This document shows positions 37,892 through 46,920 of a stretch of DNA of 64,000 bases, piece after piece. Position 1 is the stretch's first letter, and each line of letters opens with the position of its first letter. The position numbers were made by a program, and so were the translations under genes. Below the pieces are notes generated by a model. The model was not told where the DNA came from. It did no database searches and saw only the letters and a list, made by a program, of their open reading frames with translations. The stretch is taken from NCBI GenBank assembly GCA_024281055.1, contig JAMXLF010000008.1, positions 33,046 through 97,045 of the forward strand, given 5' to 3'. The stretch comes from Geobacteraceae bacterium (GTDB lineage: Bacteria > Desulfobacterota > Desulfuromonadia > Geobacterales > Geobacteraceae).

Positions 37892-38902
37892 CTACCGCTC
37901 GAACTCCTGTTGTGGTGCTGCCTCGCGGTCCTTTGTCTCGATGAGAGAGACGAACACATCCTCAAGAGATGGAACGATCCGCTCTGGTTGCGGTGCCTGG
38001 AAACCGGCGGTGGCGAGTCTGGCGGTGATGGCGGGGATCGCTTCCACGGCTCGTTCCGCCACCACGTGCAGCCCCCTGCCGAAGAGGGCCGCATGCCGTA
38101 TGCCCGGCAGCTCCTCGATAATCTCCATGGCATCCTGGGGGCGCTCGCAGAGCACCTCGACGATCTCTTCGGCCATGTGGCGCGTCTTCAACTCCTCCGG
38201 AGTGCCGAGGGCAATCAACTCTCCCCGGTAGATAAACCCCAGACGGTCGCAGTATTCCGCTTCGTCCATGTAATGGGTGGTGACAAAGACCGTGATTCCG
38301 TCGGCGGCGAGACGGTAGATGAGGTCCCAGAAGTTGCGGCGGCTGATGGGGTCGACACCGGAGGTCGGTTCGTCGAGAAATATGATGGGAGGCTCGTGAA
38401 GGATGGCGCAGCCCAGGGCCAGCCGCTGCTTCCAGCCGCCGGAAAGGGTTGCGGTCAGCGAGGCGCGGTGCTCCGCAAGGCCCGCCATGGCAATCACCCA
38501 CTCCTTTCTCGGTTGCTTCTTTTCCGCCGGAATCTTGTAAATGCCGCTGTAAAAGTCGATATTCTCCTCCACCGTCAAATCCTCGTAGAGGGAGAATTTC
38601 TGGCTCATATAGCCGATGTGCTCCTTTATCTGCTCTGCATCGGTGACGATGTCGAAACCGGCCACCGTCCCGCTTCCGCCGGAGGGCCTGAGAATGCCGC
38701 AGAGCATGCGGATGGTCGTCGATTTGCCCGCGCCGTTCGGGCCGAGAAAGCCGAATATTTCCCCCTTTTTCACGTCGAGGCTGATCCGGTTCACGGCTGT
38801 GAAATCACCGAAGCGCTTTACAAGCTCTTTGAGGGTGACGGTATTGTCTAGGTCGCCGTGAGAAAAGTATGGGGAATGCTCCCGGTTCTTTTGGCTGCAC
38901 AT
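37892..38902 (-). CDS. ABC exporter ATP-binding protein
   Basis: A 336-residue ATPase. Walker A is LGPNGAGKST, the Q-loop is YMSQKFSLYEDLT, the signature is LSGGWKQRLALG, Walker B is IIFLDEPTSGVD, and the switch His is in TTHYMDEAEYC. A C-terminal extension of about 75 residues follows. It powers the two permeases. A HlyD-type periplasmic adaptor, often in such operons, is absent here. ATG 38902 is the only start codon before the conserved region; its ribosome site is weak. Confidence 0.92.
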   Translation of the reverse strand: MCSQKNREHSPYFSHGDLDNTVTLKELVKRFGDFTAVNRISLDVKKGEIFGFLGPNGAGKSTTIRMLCGILRPSGGSGTVAGFDIVTDAEQIKEHIGYMSQKFSLYEDLTVEENIDFYSGIYKIPAEKKQPRKEWVIAMAGLAEHRASLTATLSGGWKQRLALGCAILHEPPIIFLDEPTSGVDPISRRNFWDLIYRLAADGITVFVTTHYMDEAEYCDRLGFIYRGELIALGTPEELKTRHMAEEIVEVLCERPQDAMEIIEELPGIRHAALFGRGLHVVAERAVEAIPAITARLATAGFQAPQPERIVPSLEDVFVSLIETKDREAAPQQEFER

Positions 38903-38908
38903 CCGGTT

Positions 38909-39616
38909 TTACAGCCCGTCGAATGTGACCAGGTATGGAAGGAGCAGCCCAGTCCTTTCCAGGGCCATGGCTGTAGCCTCATATCCATCGAGCATCACCG
39001 TGCTGAGTCGAAGGTGTCCTTCCAGGAAAACGAGAAACGGAAGGTTGCCGTACAGGGAGAAGCCGAGCCGTTCTTTCATCCGCCGGACGGCATGGTATTC
39101 AAGCTCCTGTCCCCTTTCCTGGGATGCCGCAACGTAGTGCATGGGAAAGGCGACAACAGCGGGATCGAGACTCTCGATGAACGCGCGTTTTTCCTCGCCT
39201 GACAGGCTGGAGAAGTCTGCCCCGCACCGGCTTTCCTTCGTCGCAAGGAGGGAGCGGCAGGAGAAAGGGCGTTCTCCGTAGACGCCGCAGGAGCCGTCCT
39301 CTTCGAGGAATGGACAGAAGCCGATCTGTTGGCGGTGCAACCGCAGGTACGTCTTGAGGTCGGTAGCCTGATGGATGTGCCGGCGGAGCAGGTCGGCGTG
39401 TTCTCTAGCTCTCGCGGCCTGGCTTTCGGACAGGTTTTCGGCGACGCAGAGCGCTTCCGTGAAAGTACAGTTGACCGTCAGGTTGCAGCACTCCCGGCAC
39501 CCCTTGCCGCAGAAGATATTTCCCCCCGAACGGGTATAGCCGCCGATCCACCCCCGGACCTCGTCGTCGAAGAGGGTGTGTTCCCTCCGAACCTTGTCTT
39601 TCAGGCCTTGCCACAT
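38909..39616 (-). CDS. YkgJ-family cysteine-cluster protein
   Basis: A 235-residue protein with a CxxxCxxCC cluster (CGKGCRECCNL) and a later CPFLEEDGSCGVYGERPFSCRS, the pattern of the YkgJ/UPF0153 zinc- or iron-binding family. Function is unknown. ATG 39616 has GAGAGG six bases upstream; an ATG at 39649 has no ribosome site. It leads the ABC exporter operon by 6 bp, so it is transcribed with it. Confidence 0.8.
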   Translation of the reverse strand: MWQGLKDKVRREHTLFDDEVRGWIGGYTRSGGNIFCGKGCRECCNLTVNCTFTEALCVAENLSESQAARAREHADLLRRHIHQATDLKTYLRLHRQQIGFCPFLEEDGSCGVYGERPFSCRSLLATKESRCGADFSSLSGEEKRAFIESLDPAVVAFPMHYVAASQERGQELEYHAVRRMKERLGFSLYGNLPFLVFLEGHLRLSTVMLDGYEATAMALERTGLLLPYLVTFDGL

Positions 39617-39807
39617 CGGGTGCCTCTCCCTGGTTTCTTCATTCCACATATGGATATGCAAAAGGTAGCGGTTTTGGCGGTAAAGTCAAGTAAATTGGCG
39701 TGCTCCGGAAAAGAGTTTTTCGATTGTGAATATGAAAATAATTTTCAAAATATCGGATTGCTGGTATACTTCAGTTAGGGATTGAGCAGAGGAAGGAGGC
39801 ATTGATC

Positions 39808-40011
39808 ATGAGCGGCTCGTTATACGACAAAGTATGCTATTGGACCGAACAGCGCGAGGAACAGGTACGCATGAGGAATGTGAAGACCGGTGAGATCGGC
39901 TACTCTTTCGGTTGTACCTATGAAGGCGGCACAGTCCAGGTCAGGCTGGTCAACGGTGAGCTGGACTCCTGGAGCAAAGACGAGTGTGAGGAAATCCAGA
40001 TGGTTCATTAG
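39808..40011 (+). CDS. Small conserved-looking protein, function unknown
   Basis: A 67-residue soluble protein with an excellent ribosome site (GGAAGGAGG, eight bases before ATG 39808) and a terminator after it. Content is charged and aromatic (LYDKVCYWTEQREEQVRMRN, WSKDECEEIQMVH) with two Cys residues. No family is recognised. It is a stand-alone gene. Confidence 0.75.
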   Translation: MSGSLYDKVCYWTEQREEQVRMRNVKTGEIGYSFGCTYEGGTVQVRLVNGELDSWSKDECEEIQMVH

Positions 40012-40033
40012 GGAGTGAGCAGGCATACTTCGA

Positions 40034-40067
40034 GGGGAGAACCCGTGAAGGCGGGTTTTCCCTTTTT
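40034..40067 (+). terminator. Intrinsic terminator after the 67-residue gene
   Basis: GGGAGAACCCG pairs with CGGGTTTTCCC across a TGAAGG loop, followed by six T. Confidence 0.9.
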
Positions 40068-40154
40068 TATGTCATCCTGTTTTTCCCGTTGAATAGTGGT
40101 GGGCTTTGCTTATAATAAAAAATTGTGAAACAGGCTGTGTTCCGGGGGGCACAT

Positions 40155-40541
40155 ATGAATAGAGTGCTGGTGGTGGCGCTGGTTTTCGTGGCATCCGCTG
40201 CCGATGGTGAGATTTACAGATGGGCCGACTCGCGGGGAACCACACACTACACGAACAACATGGACGAAATTCCCGTGCGCTATCGTGCCAGGGCCAAGTC
40301 CCTTGCGTATGAAACCGACAAAAAGGCGGACGCCGCCACGTCTTCGCCGAATGGACAGGGACTGATGCCCAAGGTGGAGGGGCAGCCGACTGCTCCTCCG
40401 GCCGGCGGAGCGCCTACAATGCAGGTTGCACCTGCCCCGTCAACTGAGGTCAAGGGAGAAATGCCGCTTCATCAAAGGGGACGATGGCGGGAATACAGAA
40501 AAGCGAAGGGACGTCAGGCTTCACCGTCCCAGGAGGAGTGA
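40155..40541 (+). CDS. DUF4124-domain secreted protein
   Basis: A 128-residue protein with a short signal peptide (NRVLVVALVFVASAADG). The DUF4124 motif EIYRWADSRGTTHYTNNMDEIP is followed by a Pro/Ala-rich low-complexity tail and a basic C-terminus (WREYRKAKGRQ). Such proteins are periplasmic and of unknown role. ATG 40155 follows a GGGGGG run; a GTG at 40125 has no signal sequence. Confidence 0.8.
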   Translation: MNRVLVVALVFVASAADGEIYRWADSRGTTHYTNNMDEIPVRYRARAKSLAYETDKKADAATSSPNGQGLMPKVEGQPTAPPAGGAPTMQVAPAPSTEVKGEMPLHQRGRWREYRKAKGRQASPSQEE

Positions 40542-40580
40542 GGCTTTTCCAACTCTAACCGGGCGTATTCCGATGGAAAC

Positions 40581-40620
40581 AAAAAAGGAGGCAGGGCTAT
40601 GATAGCCTGTCTCCTTTTTT
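40581..40620. terminator. Bidirectional intrinsic terminator
   Basis: AAAAAAGGAG with GCAGG and GCTAT pairs with ATAGC, CTGT and CTCCTTTTTT, between convergent genes. Confidence 0.9.
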
Positions 40621-40660
40621 CGATCCAAGCGGTTGAGTCCTATGTTTCTGCCTGGAACAG

Positions 40661-41233
40661 CTAGCCTTCGTAGATTGCAGGCAAGGGCGGTTTTTCGAAG
40701 GTGCCGAGGAAATCGGCGAGCAGGCCAACGCTCTGGTTCCAGACCATCAGGGCGGCGTCCATGGCGGGAAATTCGCTGGTCGTGATCCATGTGCAGGCCG
40801 TATGGCCGTCGAACGGTACGTTGGTGAAACGGGCGTTCGACAGCTCAAAGTTGAAATCGACGGGCAGATCGAAAGTTGCTTCCCGCACATAGCGGTTGAA
40901 TTGTTCGAAGAGAAGGAAGTAATTGGGGGAATCCTTGGCGATGTCGGTGTAATTGAAAGAGAATTCCAGGTACCCCCTGACCCAGTAGTTTCCCGGTTGA
41001 CCGTTGCATGACATCCGGCAGGCGACGGTGAAGAAGGGGGTTGTGCCGGCATTGATCTTCACCAGGGCGTTTTTCAGTGCTGCGCTGTCCCTTGTCGCCG
41101 GGACTGCCTCCGCCTCTTCTGGTCGGCCCTTCAACATCCTGAACCCGTCATGGGGTGCATCCTTGCGGCCGGTGCCGGGGTAGGGGATCGATATGGTGCG
41201 GTCCGCGAGGGAGAGAATGATGTTCGTTTGCAT
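40661..41233 (-). CDS. Hypothetical protein, no family recognised
   Basis: A 190-residue cytoplasmic-looking protein with no signal peptide or membrane segment. It is rich in aromatic residues (YFLLFEQFNRYVREATFDLPVDFNFELSN cut here by length: about residues 100-130) and looks globular. ATG 41233 follows AAGGACC. It is 41 bp downstream of the secreted protein at 41275-41730 on the same strand, so they may share a transcript. Function unknown. Confidence 0.7.
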   Translation of the reverse strand: MQTNIILSLADRTISIPYPGTGRKDAPHDGFRMLKGRPEEAEAVPATRDSAALKNALVKINAGTTPFFTVACRMSCNGQPGNYWVRGYLEFSFNYTDIAKDSPNYFLLFEQFNRYVREATFDLPVDFNFELSNARFTNVPFDGHTACTWITTSEFPAMDAALMVWNQSVGLLADFLGTFEKPPLPAIYEG

Positions 41234-41274
41234 GGTCGATGGTCCTTATGTCTTACACGCCGGATGTACCAATC

Positions 41275-41730
41275 CTACTTGTTGTGACCTTTCCCCTTGC
41301 CTTTCCCCTTACCCTTGCCCGGGCCTTCACCCGGCCCGCTCCCCGGTTGCCCGCTGAACACCAGGTCGCCGCGCTTGAGGGCATGGAATTCGGGAGAACC
41401 AGGTTTGATGCCGAGGCTTTTGGCGATAACTCCCCATCCCTTGCCCCGATTGGTCTTATAGACCTGTACGACCTGTTCGGGTGGCCGTTGCGCCCACTGA
41501 CCGAGCTGGAGGCACATGAAGGCGTCGGCAGGCTGGGCAACCGTACCGATGACGGCCTGGACCTGGGGCATGGGTATGCCGAACTGGGCGCCGAGCTTGA
41601 CTGCGAAGCCGTTCATGTCGGCCCGGGCCTGGACGTTGAGGTTGCTGAGAAAGCCGTCGAGCCCTCCGCCGGCGAGTGCCGGGGCGCAGAGAAGAAACAG
41701 CGCCAGAGCTGCGAGGATGATTCTCTTCAT
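41275..41730 (-). CDS. Secreted protein with Gly-Lys tail
   Basis: A 151-residue exported protein. The signal peptide is KRIILAALALFLLCAPALAGG. The middle (about residues 25-118) is a compact alpha-helical-looking domain (KLGAQFGIPMPQVQAVIGTV, NRGKGWGVIAKSLGIKPGS). The tail is low-complexity GPGKGKGKGKGKGHNK, strongly basic. AAGGAGAACTACC precedes the ATG. Function unknown; the tail could bind acidic polymers. Confidence 0.75.
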   Translation of the reverse strand: MKRIILAALALFLLCAPALAGGGLDGFLSNLNVQARADMNGFAVKLGAQFGIPMPQVQAVIGTVAQPADAFMCLQLGQWAQRPPEQVVQVYKTNRGKGWGVIAKSLGIKPGSPEFHALKRGDLVFSGQPGSGPGEGPGKGKGKGKGKGHNK

Positions 41731-41797
41731 GGTAGTTCTCCTTCTTTACATGGTTGCGATATGATAGAAACCGGTGAGGCTGGACTAATGTTGGCTG

Positions 41798-41826
41798 AAA
41801 ATACTACGGGGAGGGAAGGGTGTCAA
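41798..41826 (-). promoter_or_regulatory. Promoter of the Gly-Lys tail gene
   Basis: On the minus strand TTGACA (41826-41821), 17 bases, TATTTT (41803-41798), about 60 bases before the ATG of the gene at 41275-41730. Confidence 0.7.
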
Positions 41827-41929
41827 GAGTTTAGAGCGAGATCCGGAACAAGGCGAAAGCCATCAGTTGAAATGTGCCGTCGGCGGGTGCGTTCCTGCTC
41901 AACCGCGGGTAGGTGGCTTTGGAGCTCTT

Positions 41930-43024
41930 TTATGAAAAGAGCGCATCCAGTGTTTCGAAGTCGAACCCCTCGGCCAGGGTGCGCACCAGGGCTAGCTTTT
42001 CGGTATCCTCCGCGGTCAGCTTGGAGACGTCTTCGGTGATGATGCGGTGGAGCTCGGCGGTGGTGTGGCTCTGGGTGCGCAGATAGGGGATATTGCTCCG
42101 GTCGAGGATCTGCTGGGTTATGCGGCCGACCGGGATGATCCCCGGGATGACCAGCCCGACGATCTTCGCGCGGTATTCGGGAATCTGGTAGAGGTTGGCC
42201 ATGGTCACCAGCAGTTCGTCACGGCTGCTGGTGACGATGAGGAGCGTTGAGTCCCTGAGCAGTTCGGCGACCCGCTGCGTGGAGGCGGCACCGATCTGCA
42301 CGTTGTTGATGATCCGCCGGGCATCGCGCTTGTTGCCGTGCAGCGGCAGCTCAAGGAGGTTGGCGACGCGGCGCAGGGTCGGATTGGCCAGCACCGGCTG
42401 ATAGTCAAACCCCGCCAGGACCTTGAAAGGCTCGGCGGCGAAGGCCCGGTGGAGGTAATCGAGCACCATTTCGCGTTTTTCGGGAAGGAGCTTGTTTGCC
42501 AGAAGCGCCCGTACCTCGACCCCTTCCTTTGCAAAGAGGGCAAGGTTCATGGCGCTGGCGTCCACCACGTTACCCACCCCGCCACCGGTGACCAGGAGCA
42601 CCGGTGCGTCAAGAAGCCGTGCCATGCGGGCGTTGGAAAGGCCAAGGACGGACCCGACCCCGACATGTCCGGACCCCTCGATGATGAGCAGATCGTTTTT
42701 CTTCTCCAACTCGGCGCAGGCGTTGACGATCCGCTCACGGAGCCTGTCGGCGGAGAGTTCGCCGTCGATCACCTTTCTCGTCGAGTCGGGATGAAGGACT
42801 ACGGGCGAGACGAAACGGAGGTCCTTCTCCAGGCCATATACCTGGACCATCAGGGCAGCGTCCTTGTCAACCTCGATCCGCCTCAGCATGGCCGGCTTGG
42901 GGCCGAGGGGCTTGATGTAGCCGACCCTGCCATATTTTTTGCGCGCCAGGTGATACAGGAAAAAGCTGGTCGTCGTTTTGCCGGTGTTCTGGCCGGTGGC
43001 GGCGATGAATATCTTCCGTGCCAT
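41930..43024 (-). CDS. Phosphotransacetylase-like P-loop protein with DRTGG domain
   Basis: A 364-residue cytoplasmic protein. The N-terminal half is a dethiobiotin-synthetase-type P-loop domain ([48 protein letters not shown]). The C-terminal half is a DRTGG-type domain (ARRIINNVQIGAASTQRVAELL). This is the arrangement of the regulatory N-terminal part of bacterial Pta, without the acetyltransferase domain. ATG 43024 has AAAGG eight bases ahead. A regulatory role near lactate/acetate metabolism is inference; the lactate permease lies 97 bp upstream on the same strand. Confidence 0.8.
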   Translation of the reverse strand: MARKIFIAATGQNTGKTTTSFFLYHLARKKYGRVGYIKPLGPKPAMLRRIEVDKDAALMVQVYGLEKDLRFVSPVVLHPDSTRKVIDGELSADRLRERIVNACAELEKKNDLLIIEGSGHVGVGSVLGLSNARMARLLDAPVLLVTGGGVGNVVDASAMNLALFAKEGVEVRALLANKLLPEKREMVLDYLHRAFAAEPFKVLAGFDYQPVLANPTLRRVANLLELPLHGNKRDARRIINNVQIGAASTQRVAELLRDSTLLIVTSSRDELLVTMANLYQIPEYRAKIVGLVIPGIIPVGRITQQILDRSNIPYLRTQSHTTAELHRIITEDVSKLTAEDTEKLALVRTLAEGFDFETLDALFS

Positions 43025-43120
43025 AAGGGTTGCCTTTCGAGGTTTGGTTTCGTGCCGGCGGTTGGTCACGGGACGCTGGTTTCAGTTTACCTTGAATGGG
43101 GGGATGGTCAAATCGTCCGT

Positions 43121-44623
43121 CTACAGCCACGAGGCGATCAGGGTGACCACGCCGGTGGCGAAGGAGACGGCCAAGCCGAACGGGATGGTGGCGCGCAGGA
43201 TTTCCCCCTCCCTCCCCGCCGCACCGCAGAGAGGTGAGGCAAGGGCTATCTTGAAGGGACTCGATACGCTGCCGATGCTCGCGCCGACCGTCAGGGCGCA
43301 GGCGAGAAGCGATGGCGATATCCCCATTATATGCGCCGTTTGCAGCTGCAGCTTTCCGAAGAGCATGACCGACGCGAGCCCGTAGCCGGTGAGGAAGGTG
43401 CCGATCCAGCCGAGGAGGGGGGCGAAGACGGGATAGGCTTTTCCGGTCCATGCAATCAGCCCGTTGGCGAGACAGAGGGCGATGTTGTGGTCGGCTGCGA
43501 AGTGAGTGAATCCGTCGCTATACCCTGAATAGGCGATGATCTGGCCCATGGCGCCGAACAGGGCGATGGCGGCAACCGCCATGGCAGCCTTGCGACTACC
43601 CATCCGCAGGATCGTTCCGATACTGTCTCCCTGTACGGCATGGAGCCGGGTTGCGAGGATGAAGGCAAAAAAGAGGTAAAGGTAGGCGTCGAACAGGGGG
43701 CGCAGAAAAATGGTGTGCCCCGGCACGAGGCGGACGGCCACAACCCAGACGTCGCGGAAGAGGTGGCGCAGAGGCGGGACGAGGTTGACGGCTGCGAGGC
43801 AGGTGAAGATGAAGAGAAAGGGGGCAAGATCCCTTCCCAGGCCGGGCTGTATGCGGGGCAGGTGGCTGTTCAGGCAGTAGAAGAAGGCGACGACGGTGAC
43901 TCCTGCCAGCATGCCGGCAATGGACACGGCGACGAAGCGGGCAGCCACCATGGCCGACCCTGCTGCCAGAAGACCGGTGGCGACAAGGGGGAGAAGGTTT
44001 CGCCGCACGCCTTTATGAGCCCGGACGAGCCAGGGGACCGACAGGGCGAAGAGGAGCGTGGCCGGAAAGGAAAGAATCCCCAGGTCCCGTGCCAGGGTCG
44101 TGGCGGAGAGGTCCGTGACCGCTGCCAGGACCGTGACGATCACCCCGGCAAGGGAAAGGTGCATGAGCCCCGCATAGCCGCTGATGCTCAGGACGGCAGC
44201 GGCCTTGGGGCGGAGCCCCGCGGCGAGGAGCATGGGCGCTGCCACCGGTTCGGCGATGATTCCCGCGCCCTCAAGGAAATTGCCGACTCCGAAGGAGAGC
44301 AGGAGCCCGTGCGTGACCGGGTTCAGTTTGCCGGCGGCGTCGAACCACCCGGCCAGCCGTTGCAGCGACCCCTTTTCGATCAGGAAGAGAGAAAGGAGGA
44401 TGCCGAAATAAACCACCAGCAGCAGGGGGACCGTGGTCAGCATGCCGTCGAGGGCGGCCAGGGCCATTACCCCCGGCGCGGTCCTGAAGACTGCGGCCGC
44501 AAGGAAGAGGGTGTAGAGCAGTCCCCAGACGGAGAGCTTGAGAGCGTTGGCGCGGAAGAAGACTGCCAGGACGAAGATCAGGAGAATCGGTGTCCAGGAG
44601 AGAAAAAAATTGAGGTGGGGCAT
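43121..44623 (-). CDS. L-lactate permease family transporter
   Basis: A 500-residue protein with about 12-14 membrane helices. FGVGNFLEGAGIIAEPVAAPMLLAAGLRP and SVSSPFKIALASPLCGAAGREGEILR match the LctP/LldP family, which imports lactate or glycolate with protons. ATG 44623 has a weak ribosome site (AAGGAC). No lactate dehydrogenase gene lies beside it, so the substrate is by family only. Confidence 0.88.
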   Translation of the reverse strand: MPHLNFFLSWTPILLIFVLAVFFRANALKLSVWGLLYTLFLAAAVFRTAPGVMALAALDGMLTTVPLLLVVYFGILLSLFLIEKGSLQRLAGWFDAAGKLNPVTHGLLLSFGVGNFLEGAGIIAEPVAAPMLLAAGLRPKAAAVLSISGYAGLMHLSLAGVIVTVLAAVTDLSATTLARDLGILSFPATLLFALSVPWLVRAHKGVRRNLLPLVATGLLAAGSAMVAARFVAVSIAGMLAGVTVVAFFYCLNSHLPRIQPGLGRDLAPFLFIFTCLAAVNLVPPLRHLFRDVWVVAVRLVPGHTIFLRPLFDAYLYLFFAFILATRLHAVQGDSIGTILRMGSRKAAMAVAAIALFGAMGQIIAYSGYSDGFTHFAADHNIALCLANGLIAWTGKAYPVFAPLLGWIGTFLTGYGLASVMLFGKLQLQTAHIMGISPSLLACALTVGASIGSVSSPFKIALASPLCGAAGREGEILRATIPFGLAVSFATGVVTLIASWL

Positions 44624-44656
44624 GGGGGATTGTCCTTATCCGCGTCGGGGGAAAAC

Positions 44657-45721
44657 TCAGGGAGGCGTGGTCTGGAATGCCCGGGATGCCGCGGCCTTAT
44701 CTTCATCCAGGAGGAAATCGCAGGCGAGCGTATACTGTTCATAGAGCCGCGTGATATCCACTTCGGCAAGCGTATCCTGGGTTCCATGGATATGCGAGAG
44801 GAAGGTTGTTCCGTTTTGCGGTCCGGAGAGGCCGCAGGCGGTGAAGCTGACGACGGGGCACGAAAAACTGTTGCCGAACCAACTCCTCTGGGGGAGCAAT
44901 CCTCCGATGAGGTTGAACCTGAACCCCATTTGGAAATCGTTCCAGAAACCGTTGCTGCGGAAGGGGGCGTAATCGGAGGACGTATCTTCGGTCGGGTTGC
45001 TGCCGATCTCCATTTCGGCACCATTTCTCTCGGCCGCCGAGAAGATTTCCTGCTGCAGGAGGGGGTCGACCGGATCGAGGAACAGACAGTTCTTGGCGAA
45101 CTCGACCCCTACCGTGTCGATGTTCACCGCCAGGCGAATCTCTGCCTCCTCTTCCCGGGAGAGCCCGGCCAGGTGAGCCCGTGTGCCCCGTAGTCCGGAC
45201 TCCTCAGCGCCGGGAAAGAGGAAGCGGTAGCTGAGAAAATGCTCGCGCTGGCCCATCCATGCCGCGAGCTCAAGGGCCACCGCTACGCCGGTACCGTTGT
45301 CCAGGGCGCCTTCCGACATTGAGGGGAGAGGGATCAGGTCGTCCAGCAAGCCGTTGAGGGGGATGCTGACGTACTTGAGCGGGTTCGAATCAGTTTTGTC
45401 GTAATGGGCGACGACGTAAATCACCTGCGGGGACCTTCCCGGCAGGTCGAGAATGAGGTTTTTCTGAAGGCTGAACCAGTCGATGAACTCCGTGTGCATA
45501 AACCTGTTGAGGCCCAGTTCCTCCACACGTCGTTCGAGGGAATTGAGCCGTCCCAGGTTTCCCCAGCCGTCGACAACCGTTTTGAGGGTTTTTTCCATGC
45601 TCTCCGCATGGCGGTATGCCTCCGGCCTGTCGGCAAAGTTTTCCGGTATCGGGGGCAGCTGGGACACGCAGCCACAGAGGGAGAGCAGAAGAGCAAGCTG
45701 TAGGACGAATCTTGACGGCAT
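44657..45721 (-). CDS. M28-family zinc peptidase, lipoprotein
   Basis: A 354-residue exported peptidase. FVLQLALLLSLCGC is a lipoprotein signal with the lipobox Cys at residue 18. Zinc ligands of family M28 are visible: AHYD, SEGALDNGTG, PGAEESG, NIDT and SHIHGTQDT. It probably trims peptides at a membrane surface. ATG 45721 is preferred to a TTG at 45724. The stop is 33 bp before the permease gene. Confidence 0.85.
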   Translation of the reverse strand: MPSRFVLQLALLLSLCGCVSQLPPIPENFADRPEAYRHAESMEKTLKTVVDGWGNLGRLNSLERRVEELGLNRFMHTEFIDWFSLQKNLILDLPGRSPQVIYVVAHYDKTDSNPLKYVSIPLNGLLDDLIPLPSMSEGALDNGTGVAVALELAAWMGQREHFLSYRFLFPGAEESGLRGTRAHLAGLSREEEAEIRLAVNIDTVGVEFAKNCLFLDPVDPLLQQEIFSAAERNGAEMEIGSNPTEDTSSDYAPFRSNGFWNDFQMGFRFNLIGGLLPQRSWFGNSFSCPVVSFTACGLSGPQNGTTFLSHIHGTQDTLAEVDITRLYEQYTLACDFLLDEDKAAASRAFQTTPP

Positions 45722-45855
45722 CAAGATACCCTGGTCTTGCGGAATTTGCCGGGAGTTGCGGGAGATGGGACAATACGTTGTGCACCATAGCAGATTTTCT
45801 CCCCGTTCGGCAACATCTTCCGTAACAACGCCAGGGCGGTTCAGCGATTTTTCCT

Positions 45856-46710
45856 TTACGACGCCTGGGCGATAATCTCGGCAGCCGGGACGATCCGGTC
45901 GTTTTCTTCTGTAACGGCGTGGGCGCTGTGTTCGATCAGGTCGTAGAGATGGAGGTACTTGGCAACTTCCGCCGCTTGACCGGTCTTCCTGCCGTAGTAT
46001 TTGCCTGGCTGGGCGTACACGTCGGTCACGGCCCGGTCGTCGTAGATGGCGAAATCGAAGGAGCTGTTGGTGTCCCGGCCGGCGATATCGATGGTTGAGG
46101 GGAGTTCGTTGCGGAAGGCGAGCCGTACATCGACGCCGTCGCGGAACTGGGCAATCAACACCTTCTGGACCTCGGGGCCGGTCAGTTCCTCGCGGGTCGT
46201 GACGAAGATGCGGGTGATCCGTACGCCGCGGTCAAGGGCGCGCAGGTTGGACTGATAAAAGTTGAGAAGTGCGCCGCGGCTCAGCCATCCCGGCATCAGG
46301 GGGTCAACTGCCTTGATCTCGCGGGTGATCTGGTCGGCAAGCCTGGCCCCTTCCAGGTAGAATTCCATCTCGTCCAGCGGGATGTAGCCCTGTTGCAGCA
46401 TCGTTACTGTCTTCATGGTGCTGGCGATGACCTCGTGTCCCTTGGCGAGGCACTCCGGATCGGCAATCTGGGCAAGGGCGAAGGGGATCTCATGGACCTG
46501 CCAATACTGCTCCAGAAGGTGCGACTTCGTTTTTTCGATATCTTCCCGCACCAGGTACGTCACGAGGGAGAGCAGGATGCCGATGGCGAAGATAACGTAG
46601 GCTGCCTGCTCGTTGTTCAGCACCGTGTGAAAGAAGATCGCCAGCCCCGAGCCGATGATAAATTCGATGAATACTGCCATCTCCTGTAATTTTTTCTGTA
46701 TGTTCATCAT
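45856..46710 (-). CDS. Two-helix membrane protein of unknown function, GEMM-riboswitch controlled
   Basis: A 284-residue protein. Two hydrophobic helices lie at the start (VFIEFIIGSGLAIFFHTVL and AAYVIFAIGILLSLVTYLV, residues 12-55), then a soluble domain of about 225 residues. The part RITRIFVTTREELTGPEVQK...FDFAIYDDRAVTDVY looks like an alpha/beta fold of the type seen in phospholipase-D-like effector proteins, but no HKD motif is present. The start ATG 46710 follows AGGAGG by five bases. A GEMM riboswitch with terminator lies in its leader, so its output follows a cyclic dinucleotide. Confidence 0.8.
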   Translation of the reverse strand: MMNIQKKLQEMAVFIEFIIGSGLAIFFHTVLNNEQAAYVIFAIGILLSLVTYLVREDIEKTKSHLLEQYWQVHEIPFALAQIADPECLAKGHEVIASTMKTVTMLQQGYIPLDEMEFYLEGARLADQITREIKAVDPLMPGWLSRGALLNFYQSNLRALDRGVRITRIFVTTREELTGPEVQKVLIAQFRDGVDVRLAFRNELPSTIDIAGRDTNSSFDFAIYDDRAVTDVYAQPGKYYGRKTGQAAEVAKYLHLYDLIEHSAHAVTEENDRIVPAAEIIAQAS

Positions 46711-46777
46711 GGTAACCTCCTGTTAGTACACTCCCACAGGAGTCGTAGCCTGTCTCGCACGTTGGCATGCGGAAAAC

Positions 46778-46889
46778 AAAAAAGCCGGTGCTTCCATATC
46801 TGCGCGATATTTCGGCGACCCGGCTGTCTGCGTGAGACCCTTAGGCTTTCCGTCCCATCCTCGCGGATGGTTTAGTATTTTCGTCTATC
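46778..46889 (-). promoter_or_regulatory. GEMM-I riboswitch (cGAMP-type) with overlapping terminator
   Basis: Read on the minus strand: P1 GATA, then ATACTAAACC, P2 CCATCC-GCGA-GGATGG, GGACGGAAAGCC, P3 GTCT/AGAC, GACAGCCGGGTCGCCGAAA and TATC. The A of ATACTAAACC aligns with Vc2 G20, so ligand preference is probably 3',3'-cGAMP. The terminator AGCCGG/CCGGCT plus six T uses the 3' part of the aptamer, so ligand binding should allow read-through (ON switch). Confidence 0.95.
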
Positions 46890-46920
46890 TGTGGGGAGCC
46901 CTTAAAATAAATGTGGTATC

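Noticed and set aside
43640..45193. A 517-codon plus-strand frame over the lactate permease and M28 peptidase
   Set aside because: Low-complexity Glu/Gly/Asp-rich product, antisense to two recognised families.
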